In this document: one piece after another, positions 6,975 to 12,703 of the stretch
How the letters are laid out: each line of letters opens with the position of its first letter
Position numbering within the stretch: the stretch's first letter is position 1
Assembly (NCBI GenBank): GCA_030651035.1
Contig: JAUSCK010000285.1
Span: 1 to 36,203, forward strand
Source: Elusimicrobiota bacterium
GTDB lineage: Bacteria > Elusimicrobiota > Elusimicrobia > Elusimicrobiales > UBA9959
Reading direction: 5' to 3'
Length of the DNA stretch: 36,203 nt
Position numbers and translations under genes: made by a program
Notes under the pieces: model-generated
The model's input: the letters and a program-made list of their open reading frames with translations, nothing else
Database searches by the model: none
What the model was told of the DNA's origin: nothing

Positions 6975-7299
6975 GGAAATCTTTAAGATGCCAATTTGGC
7001 ATCTTAAAGCGGGGGACGCATTCAAAGTCCCTGCACCGTGTTTTTATGGAGCAGGGTGTCTCGATGCTTTCGAGCGTGTTGAAAAGCAAGCAAGGCAAGT
7101 TAATATCCAGATAATGCGGGCTTTCGTAAAATTGCGTGAACTTCTAAATTCCCATAAGGACCTGACCCGCAAACTTGAGGAACTGGAAAAGAAATACGAC
7201 TCACAGTTCAAGAGCGTCTTCGACGCCATAAAAATGCTGATGACCCCTCCCCCGGCCCGTGACCCGGGCCCCAAAACGATCCCCGGTTTCAAACCCTAA
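6975..7299 (+). pseudogene. Truncated, frameshifted ORF6N-domain gene
   Basis: Homology to the intact gene at 6217 begins at its codon ~62 ([17 protein letters not shown] against RSLRFQFG), about 30 bases after element C2. The first third, including most of the ORF6N domain, is missing. The first frame continues through [18 protein letters not shown] 4-base deletion near 7090 then shifts to the frame that reads [17 protein letters not shown] and on to KTIPGFKP. The two lesions make a functional product unlikely. The tail is well conserved, so the duplication is not ancient. Confidence 0.85.
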
Positions 7300-7333
7300 A
7301 AATGACCCACACTCTATAAAAACACCCATTTGC

Positions 7334-7339
7334 TAGAAT
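7334..7339 (+). promoter_or_regulatory. Likely -10 box for the DarT-like gene
   Basis: TGCTAGAATAT is an extended -10-like sequence 30 bases before the ATG at 7370. No good -35 is visible. Confidence 0.4.
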
Positions 7340-7369
7340 ATCTGTAGCGGGTTAGTGTAGCGGCTTATT

Positions 7370-7876
7370 ATGAATCCAAGCGCATTTTTGGCAAGATATC
7401 GCCCAATTGCTATCTATCATTTCACGGATAGTAGAAATATTCCATCGATTCTTAAGCATGGGATATTGTCAAAAATAGAGTTGGGTGAACAGGTCGTGGG
7501 TGTATATGGATTCGGAGGCAACTATTTAAGTCAAAACCTGGATTCAAAGAAGAATCTATGGGATTACGTGCACTTGTGCTTTACAGAAAATCATCCAATG
7601 GCATATAGGGCACAACAGGATGGCCGAATAGACTGTCTGACCTATATTAAAATCAAGCCTGAAGTTTTGTTGTTGCCGGGGGTTATGGGTTGCGCTACTG
7701 TGGCAAATAAACAATCTTCAGAGATTTTGCCTATAGAGCAAGTCCTCGATAAAATTAATTTTGATGTTATTTATGTCCCAAGGCCGGATTTTTCATCCAC
7801 TGAATATAAAATCGGCGCACGATCGGAAATTTTAGTCCCCAAAAGTATAGATATAAAAAATATCCTAAATTTTTAA
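7370..7876 (+). CDS. DarT-like DNA ADP-ribosyltransferase toxin
   Basis: DarT enzymes (DUF4433) transfer ADP-ribose from NAD+ to thymidine in single-stranded DNA and block replication. This 168-residue protein has the family N-terminal block AIYHFTDSRNIPSILKHGIL (residues 14-33), the central VHLCFTENHPMAYR (67-80) and the C-terminal RSEILVP (151-157), whose Glu153 would be the catalytic glutamate. It is somewhat shorter than typical DarT (about 200). Base composition is clearly lower in GC than the flanking core genes, a sign of transfer. No macrodomain DarG follows; the next gene encodes a cyclotransferase-fold-like protein. Family assignment is from motif recognition; activity is inferred. 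Confidence 0.72.
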   Translation: MNPSAFLARYRPIAIYHFTDSRNIPSILKHGILSKIELGEQVVGVYGFGGNYLSQNLDSKKNLWDYVHLCFTENHPMAYRAQQDGRIDCLTYIKIKPEVLLLPGVMGCATVANKQSSEILPIEQVLDKINFDVIYVPRPDFSSTEYKIGARSEILVPKSIDIKNILNF

Positions 7877-7973
7877 CAACAAGGGGCGGGCCAGGAATCT
7901 TGAGGGAGAAAAGGCAGCAAGAGTTTTTAGTGTTAATGAGTGTTTTTGTAAATAGCCAGAAGGGAAGGTTTAC

Positions 7974-8591
7974 ATGAAAATTGCAATTCTCGGCTGGGGG
8001 TCTTTGTTGTGGGATAATCATCTGTGTTTTGATGAGCAGCATCGTAAGTGGTTGCCGAAGGGGCCTGGGTTAAAACTTGAGTTTTCGCGGGTATCGCTTA
8101 GTAGAGAGAATGCTTTAACTCTTGTTATAGACCCGGTAAACGGAAGTCTATGTAATGTTGCCTATTCTTTTAGTAATCGCAGTAACCCTGATGATGCAAT
8201 ATGTGATTTGAGGTCCCGTGAAGGGACAGTGTTGAATAAGATTGGCTTTTGTTTTGCGAATGGCGCTATAAAGCAAAGTTTTGATTCCAATTCCTTCGAA
8301 AGTATTCAGGTGTGGGCTACAGGGAAAAAAATAGATGTTGTCGTTTGGACGGATTTGCAAAATAATTTTAAAGATAAAAGCATATACAATGAAATGTTTT
8401 CAGTAGAGAATGCAGTTAAGCATATTCAAGCACTATCACCGAAGGGAAAGGCGAAGGCAGCAGAATATGTTTGGCGTGCCCCATCTTTTATCAGTACACC
8501 TCTTAGAAGTGTATTGCAAGGGGAACCATGGTTTCATAACATAGAGAAGGCTAGTGAAAAAAATAGTAATTCGCCGGGTGCATGTCTTTGA
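7974..8591 (+). CDS. Gamma-glutamylcyclotransferase-fold-like protein next to DarT-like toxin
   Basis: The 205-residue protein begins MKIAILGWGSLLWDN, a variant of the YGSLLW substrate-loop signature of the GGCT/ChaC fold. It continues with EFSRVSLSRENALTLVIDP, AICDLRSREGT and VVVWTDLQNNF, a pattern I recall from widespread uncharacterised proteins. Activity on glutathione-like substrates cannot be claimed. It starts 97 bases after the DarT-like gene, same strand and same AT-rich composition. By position it could be the partner or antitoxin, or simply passenger DNA. GGAAGG stands seven bases before the ATG. Confidence 0.6.
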   Translation: MKIAILGWGSLLWDNHLCFDEQHRKWLPKGPGLKLEFSRVSLSRENALTLVIDPVNGSLCNVAYSFSNRSNPDDAICDLRSREGTVLNKIGFCFANGAIKQSFDSNSFESIQVWATGKKIDVVVWTDLQNNFKDKSIYNEMFSVENAVKHIQALSPKGKAKAAEYVWRAPSFISTPLRSVLQGEPWFHNIEKASEKNSNSPGACL

Positions 8592-8663
8592 TATTGACGA
8601 CTGAATGACTGGGGATAATAAGGTGCAAAATAGTCGCTTAGTCGTATGGTTTGGAGGATATTT

Positions 8664-8957
8664 ATGGAAAAGGTTATGTTTGTCGCAGTATTAGTCCTAT
8701 TGATGGTCTTTCAGGGGTGTAATTCTAAAGAGAAGTCTGAAAAAGAGGCGGTGCCAGTGGTTGATAATAGTATTGTTTCCGCTTCTTTTAGTCCTGATGG
8801 TAAAAAAATATTAGTTGCTCATAAGAAATATGTTCTTATCCATGACACTGCTAGCGGAGCAGTCTTAAAAAAAATCTCTGAGAAGACGGAGGATGAAGAA
8901 TTCATTCAGAAATTATTTAGTGATGAGCCTGCTGATAAGATGAAAAATGGAAAATAG
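8664..8957 (+). CDS. Short lipoprotein with one WD40/beta-propeller-like repeat
   Basis: A 97-residue protein with a lipoprotein signal (LVLLMVFQGC, Cys19) and then a single propeller blade pattern, VSASFSPDGKKILVAHKKYVL followed by IHDTASG, and a charged tail. Propeller proteins need several blades, so this is probably a remnant of a longer gene or a very reduced form. ATG 8664 has GGAGG seven bases upstream; the in-frame ATG at 8646 does not. AT-rich like its two upstream neighbours. Followed by a strong bidirectional terminator. Confidence 0.55.
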   Translation: MEKVMFVAVLVLLMVFQGCNSKEKSEKEAVPVVDNSIVSASFSPDGKKILVAHKKYVLIHDTASGAVLKKISEKTEDEEFIQKLFSDEPADKMKNGK

Positions 8958-9015
8958 TGGTGGAAGATTGGGAGTGCTGTTGTCTGGATGACTAATTTGT
9001 AGGGAATGAGGGTAA

Positions 9016-9050
9016 AAAAGGGGCAGGCTACTTTAGCCTGTCCCCTTTTC
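9016..9050. terminator. Bidirectional terminator
   Basis: AAAAGGGGCAGGCTA and TAGCCTGTCCCCTTTT form a ~15-bp stem with a one-base bulge and a CTT loop. The A and T tracts let it work on both strands. It closes the AT-rich island on its right side, just before element C3. Confidence 0.8.
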
Positions 9051-9082
9051 TCCGACATATCAGCATCGTTTCAAAGCGTGCG

Positions 9083-9235
9083 GAGGGGGAGACCGCAGGG
9101 ACAGGAAAAGAAAAACCGTCGTTGAGCCTGCCGGTTGCATAGCCCGGCAGGCGAATACCGAGTGAGGGCACGGTGTGCCCGAACGTGTTTTTCGTTCCTG
9201 CCCCTGCGGTAGGCCCCCGACTGGACATCTCGCGG
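9083..9235 (-). repeat. Structured intergenic element, copy C3 (inverted)
   Basis: Reverse-strand copy of C2. Hairpin A is GGGCAC-GGT-GTGCCC (9166-9180). Hairpin B is GCCTGCCGG/CCGGCAGGC (9126-9134 with 9144-9152). The outer stem pairs 9092-9116 with 9187-9210. The edge CGAGATGTCCAGTCGGGG reads on the minus strand near 9216-9233. No ORF6N gene lies beside it. It fills most of the 359-base gap between the lipoprotein and the DUF218 gene; the remaining 9236-9316 shows nothing further. Confidence 0.9.
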
Positions 9236-9316
9236 ACTTCATTAGCCGTTGTTTTGCGTTCCGGCCCCCGTGGCGCACCCAACACGTAGCGAGCTATTTG
9301 GTATTATTAGCTCTGC

Positions 9317-10069
9317 ATGTTCCTTATTAAAAAGATAATCGCGGCTTTTGTGCTGCCGCCGGGATGCTATGTTGTCTTGCTGGCGTGGGTGGCTTTTTAT
9401 TTAAGGAAGAGGGCGCGGGCGGCGGCTTTGGCGTGCGCGGGGCTTTCGTTTCTGGTCTGGGTTGGGACGACAAAGGTTTTCTGCAATGTGCTGCTTGGGC
9501 CGCTTGAGCGCGCTTATTCGGTCCCGGTGAAGCCGGAGGGGGACGTTATTGTGCTGCTCTGTGGCGGGTTCAGGGGGGGCGGGAAGTCTTTCTCGGCTTC
9601 CGAGCGGCTTGCCCCCGGCACGCTGGAGCGCGTTGTCGTGGCTTTCAAGCTCCAGAAGGATACAGGCCTGCCGCTGCTGATCTCGGGCGGGGCGCCTTTC
9701 TCCGAAGCCCCTGAAGCAGAAGCCGCCGCGGCTTTCCTTAAAGAGCTGGGCGTACCCGAAAACAAGCTGATCACGGAAGAAAAGTCCCGCGACACTAAGG
9801 AAAACGCCCGCTTCAGCCTTAAGATCTGCGATGAGAAAGGGTATAAAAAGATCATTTTGCTCACCTCCGCCTACCATCTGCCCCGTTCCGTACTGCTTTT
9901 CAGCAAGGCAGGAACCGCTGAAATAGTCCCTTTCCCCGTAGCGCGCCGTTCCGGGGGTCCGCGTTTCTTCAACGATTACCTCCCCGGAAGCGGGCCTGAC
10001 AGCAGGCTGGCGCTGAACGAGTACCTGGGCCTGCTGTATTACCGCCTTTATTATTCCTTCTTCTCATAG
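9317..10069 (+). CDS. YdcF/ElyC-family protein (DUF218)
   Basis: Proteins of this family sit in the inner membrane with a cytoplasmic-like Rossmann DUF218 domain; ElyC of E. coli affects peptidoglycan and lipid-carrier metabolism. Two N-terminal membrane segments (about residues 5-27 and 33-53) are followed by the DUF218 domain (~76-225). It contains DVIVLLCGGF, ISGGAP, EEKSRDTKENARF and the SAYHLPRS motif (about 184-191), all typical. The length, 250 residues, is normal. No clear Shine-Dalgarno precedes ATG 9317. It stands before infC where thrS often lies. Confidence 0.85.
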   Translation: MFLIKKIIAAFVLPPGCYVVLLAWVAFYLRKRARAAALACAGLSFLVWVGTTKVFCNVLLGPLERAYSVPVKPEGDVIVLLCGGFRGGGKSFSASERLAPGTLERVVVAFKLQKDTGLPLLISGGAPFSEAPEAEAAAAFLKELGVPENKLITEEKSRDTKENARFSLKICDEKGYKKIILLTSAYHLPRSVLLFSKAGTAEIVPFPVARRSGGPRFFNDYLPGSGPDSRLALNEYLGLLYYRLYYSFFS

Positions 10070-10081
10070 GGGTAAAAAAGG

Positions 10082-10087
10082 TAGAAT
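10082..10087 (+). promoter_or_regulatory. Likely -10 box of the infC operon
   Basis: TAGAAT within GGTAGAATATAAC, 68 bases before the infC start. It is followed by a leader hairpin (GACAGG 10096-10101 with CCTGTC 10110-10115) and a run of six Ts at 10135-10139, which could attenuate transcription. The -35 is weak. Confidence 0.45.
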
Positions 10088-10154
10088 ATAACTCAGACAG
10101 GGGCAAAAGCCTGTCAGGTACCATTTTTTGTCTTAAGTCTACAGGAGGAAGAGT

Positions 10155-10805
10155 TTGAACAACGATAAGAGAGTAAGAGTTAACCGGAATATTACATCCC
10201 CGCAGGTGCGTCTTATAGATATGCACGGGACCATGCTTGGAATTAAACCGCTCATCGACGCGGTGACTATGGCCAAAGGTTCCGGCCTTGACCTGGTGGA
10301 GATCTCCCCCGGCGCCAACCCGCCCGTCTGCAAGGTGATGGATTTCTCCAAGTTCCTCTACGAGAAGGAAAAGCAGGACCGCGAGAACCGCAAGAAGCAG
10401 AAGGCCGGCGTGCTGAAGGAAATCCGCCTTAACCCGCGCATAGCCACCCACGACCTGCAGACCAAGATAAAGCACATAGAACAATTTCTGAAAGAGCATA
10501 ACAAGGTGCGCGTTACCGTGGTGTTCCGCGGCCGCGAGAACCAGCACCGGAACCTCGGAGAAGAAATACTTAACGCCGTGCGCGACCATCTTTCAACCGT
10601 GGGCGCCCCCGAGGGGCGGCCGCAGATGATGGGCAACCGCATGAGCATAATGCTGGCCCCGACGCATGGCAAGCCCGTGCCGGCGGCCGCGAAGCCCGCG
10701 GCGCCCAAGCCCGCCGCGGCGAAGCCTCAGGCTGCTCCGGCCGCGCCAAAGCCCGCCGCGCAGCCGGCCCCCGCTCCCGAGCCGGAGCAGGCCCCGGAAA
10801 CCTGA
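10155..10805 (+). CDS. infC: Translation initiation factor IF-3
   Basis: IF-3 binds the 30S subunit and checks start-codon pairing. AGGAGG (10143-10148) precedes a TTG start at 10155; rare starts are a known autoregulatory trait of infC. Residues 1-75 are the N-terminal domain (INxxITSPQVRLID-like start, then VEISPGANPPVCKVMDF) and ~80-170 the C-terminal domain (KEIRLNPRIATHDLQTK, KVRVTVVFRGRE). Residues ~172-216 are an unusual Ala/Pro/Lys-rich tail absent from most IF-3 proteins. It heads the infC-rpmI-rplT-pheS-pheT block. Confidence 0.96.
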   Translation: MNNDKRVRVNRNITSPQVRLIDMHGTMLGIKPLIDAVTMAKGSGLDLVEISPGANPPVCKVMDFSKFLYEKEKQDRENRKKQKAGVLKEIRLNPRIATHDLQTKIKHIEQFLKEHNKVRVTVVFRGRENQHRNLGEEILNAVRDHLSTVGAPEGRPQMMGNRMSIMLAPTHGKPVPAAAKPAAPKPAAAKPQAAPAAPKPAAQPAPAPEPEQAPET

Positions 10806-10806
10806 G

Positions 10807-10863
10807 CCCCGCACTTTTTCCCGTGCCCGGGCCAAAGTGCGGGGTAAACCCCTTTTAAAGGGG
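10807..10863 (+). terminator. Double hairpin between infC and rpmI
   Basis: An 11-bp perfect stem (10807-10817 with 10834-10844, CCCCGCACTTT/AAAGTGCGGGG) is followed by a palindrome CCCCTTTTAAAGGGG (10849-10863). No long T tract follows the first stem, so it may be a terminator, an attenuator or a processing site. Confidence 0.6.
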
Positions 10864-10876
10864 AGCCGGAAAGTTA

Positions 10877-10882
10877 TATAAT
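10877..10882 (+). promoter_or_regulatory. Consensus -10 (TATAAT) before rpmI
   Basis: A perfect TATAAT 22 bases before the rpmI ATG and just after the double hairpin, suggesting that rpmI-rplT-pheST has its own promoter. The -35 region (TTTAAA near 10854-10859) is poor. Confidence 0.5.
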
Positions 10883-10903
10883 ATTGGATAAGCGAGAAAT
10901 AAT

Positions 10904-11107
10904 ATGCCTAAAATGAAATCCCACAGCGGCGCTAAGAAAAGATTTAGGAAGACCAGCACGGGTAAGTGGCTGCACCGGAAATCCGGCCTGCGCCACCTCC
11001 TGACCGGGATGTCGGCCAAGCGCGGCCGCAATCTTCACACTGTCAAGGTGGAGGAAAAGAACTCCGCCGAAGGCCGCATGCTGAAGGTTTACCTGCCCTA
11101 CGAATAA
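10904..11107 (+). CDS. rpmI: Ribosomal protein bL35
   Basis: A 67-residue basic protein of the large subunit. MPKMKSHSGAKKRFRKTSTG is the family N-terminus; RHLLTGMSAKRGRNL is also conserved. The length is normal. rplT follows 57 bases on. Its expression could come both from readthrough of infC and from the TATAAT element just upstream. Confidence 0.97.
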   Translation: MPKMKSHSGAKKRFRKTSTGKWLHRKSGLRHLLTGMSAKRGRNLHTVKVEEKNSAEGRMLKVYLPYE

Positions 11108-11164
11108 GAACGACAACAAAGGAGCCGCGCCCGGCGGTAAACTCCCCGGAGCGGATGTAGCGTT

Positions 11165-11548
11165 ATGAGAATAAAATACAGCGTAGCACGAAACAAGAGA
11201 AAGAAGAGGATTTTAAAGCTCACCAAGGGCTATTACGGCAACAAGGGCAACCGCCTGCGCCAGGCCACACAGCAGCTGAAGAAGTCCCTCACCACGGCTT
11301 ACATACACCGCCGCGACAAGAAGGGCGACATCCGCCAGCTGTGGATAGTCCGCCTGAACGCCGCCGCGCGCGAGGAAGGCATGTCCTACAGCAGGTTCAT
11401 GGACGGCATCCACAAGGCCAATATCAACCTGAACCGCAAAATGCTGTCCGAGATCGCCATCCGCGACCCGCAGTCTTTCAAGCAGCTGGCCGAGATAGCC
11501 AGGAAAGCTATCGGTAACATCAAGAAAGTTATCGGTACCGCGAATTAA
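11165..11548 (+). CDS. rplT: Ribosomal protein bL20
   Basis: L20 is needed early in 50S assembly and represses the infC-rpmI-rplT operon in several bacteria. At 127 residues it is slightly longer than the usual ~118. The N-terminal basic arm (RIKYSVARNKRKKRILKLTK) and LWIVRLNAAAREEGMSYSRF are characteristic. A GC-rich inverted repeat (around 11126-11156) precedes the start. pheS begins nine bases after the stop. Confidence 0.97.
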   Translation: MRIKYSVARNKRKKRILKLTKGYYGNKGNRLRQATQQLKKSLTTAYIHRRDKKGDIRQLWIVRLNAAAREEGMSYSRFMDGIHKANINLNRKMLSEIAIRDPQSFKQLAEIARKAIGNIKKVIGTAN

Positions 11549-11557
11549 GGCCGCGAC

Positions 11558-12613
11558 GTGAACGCCACGACGTGGAAGGAAAAACTGTCCGCAATACGGG
11601 ACAGTTTTTCCATTTCTGTAGCCAAGGCCCCGGCCGAAAGCCCGGAGGCCATCGAGTTGCGCTACCTGGGCCGCAAGGGCGAGCTTGCCCTGCTGCTGCG
11701 TGACCTGAAAGATATCCCCATAGAAGAGCGCAAGGTCCTCGGCGCGCTCGGCAACACCGCCAAGGAAGAGATGACGGCGAAGCTGGACGCCTTGAAGGGC
11801 GCCTCCGGCCCCGCCGGGTTTGTGCTGAAATCCGATCTGGACCTGACGCTGCCGGGCTGGCCTTTTCCCAAGGGCAGCCTGCACCCGCTTACGCATACCA
11901 TGAACAGGCTTGCCGAGGGCTTTCTTAAGCTCGGTTTCACCATGGCCGACGGCCCGCTGGTGGAGGACGACTACCACAATTTCGAGGCGCTGAACTTCCC
12001 GCCTTTTCACCCGGCGCGCGACATGCAGGACACTTTCTATGTGGGCGTAAAGGATACGTCCGGCAAGGATATGCTGCTGCGCACCCACACTTCCCCGGTG
12101 CAGATACGCTCCATGGAGAAGCAGGACCCGCCGCTGCGCGTTTTTCATACCGGCCGCGTGTTCCGCTCCGAGGCGGTGGACGCCAGCCACTCTTTCGCCT
12201 TCCACCAGATAGAAGGCCTCTACGTTGACAAGGGCGTGAGCATGGCGGACCTGAAGTGGACCGTGGATGCCTTCATGAAGGACCTGTTCGGCTCAAGCGT
12301 GAAAACCCGCTTCAACCCCTCCTATTTCCCGTTCGTGGAACCCGGCGCGGAAGTGGATATGTCCTGCATTTTCTGCAAGGGCGCCAATTCCGCCGCGCGC
12401 TGCCCGGTCTGCAAAGGCACCGGCTGGCTTGAGCTGATGGGCGCCGGCATGGTGCACCCCAACGTGCTGAAAGGCTGCAAGTACGACCCCGAGAAATGGA
12501 GCGGCTTCGCTTTCGGCGGGGGCATAGAGCGCTTCGCCATGCTTCTCTACGGCATCGGCGACATGCGCATGCTGTACGAAAATGATTTGCGTATTTTAAA
12601 ACAAGTTCAATAG
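11558..12613 (+). CDS. pheS: Phenylalanyl-tRNA synthetase alpha subunit
   Basis: The catalytic alpha subunit of the alpha2-beta2 enzyme that charges tRNA-Phe. It has 351 residues, typical. A GTG start at 11558 lies nine bases after rplT. The N-terminal coiled coil (to ~85) has the RYLGRKGEL motif. The catalytic domain follows with HPLTHTMNR, FPPFHPARDMQDTFYV, LRTHTSPVQIRSM, GRVFRSEAVDASHSFAFHQIEG and GFAFGGGIERFAMLLYGI (motif 3). CIFCKG and CPVCKGTGWLELMGAGMVHP form the usual zinc-like insertion. Confidence 0.97.
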   Translation: MNATTWKEKLSAIRDSFSISVAKAPAESPEAIELRYLGRKGELALLLRDLKDIPIEERKVLGALGNTAKEEMTAKLDALKGASGPAGFVLKSDLDLTLPGWPFPKGSLHPLTHTMNRLAEGFLKLGFTMADGPLVEDDYHNFEALNFPPFHPARDMQDTFYVGVKDTSGKDMLLRTHTSPVQIRSMEKQDPPLRVFHTGRVFRSEAVDASHSFAFHQIEGLYVDKGVSMADLKWTVDAFMKDLFGSSVKTRFNPSYFPFVEPGAEVDMSCIFCKGANSAARCPVCKGTGWLELMGAGMVHPNVLKGCKYDPEKWSGFAFGGGIERFAMLLYGIGDMRMLYENDLRILKQVQ

Positions 12614-12619
12614 ATAAAA

Positions 12620-12689
12620 CATGGATAAACAGGATATACAGGATTTGTATTTTTCCTTTTCTATCCTGTCCATCCTGTTCATCAATGTG
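12620..12689 (+). repeat. Inverted-repeat element, CAGGATATACAGGAT family, copy 1
   Basis: ATGGATAAACAGGATATACA at the left and ATCCTGTCCATCCTGTTCAT at the right form an imperfect hairpin around an AT-rich loop. The same element is at 29671-29740. It fills the pheS-pheT gap. Similar elements are common in unrelated bacterial genomes, so this is a known type of intergenic repeat (recalled, not searched). Confidence 0.85.
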
Positions 12690-12703
12690 AATGGTAACTG
12701 TAA

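Noticed and set aside
9028-9285. Overlapping minus-strand ORFs over structured element C3
   Set aside because: They match translations of C2 only because the DNA repeats; the hairpin stems change without respect to codons.
5960-9300. Insertion sequence or transposon with transposase
   Set aside because: No transposase, integrase or reverse transcriptase is encoded and no target-site duplication was found at element edges; called repeats only.
11213-12205. 330-codon open frame on the minus strand
   Set aside because: Opposite strand of rplT and pheS, both certain genes.
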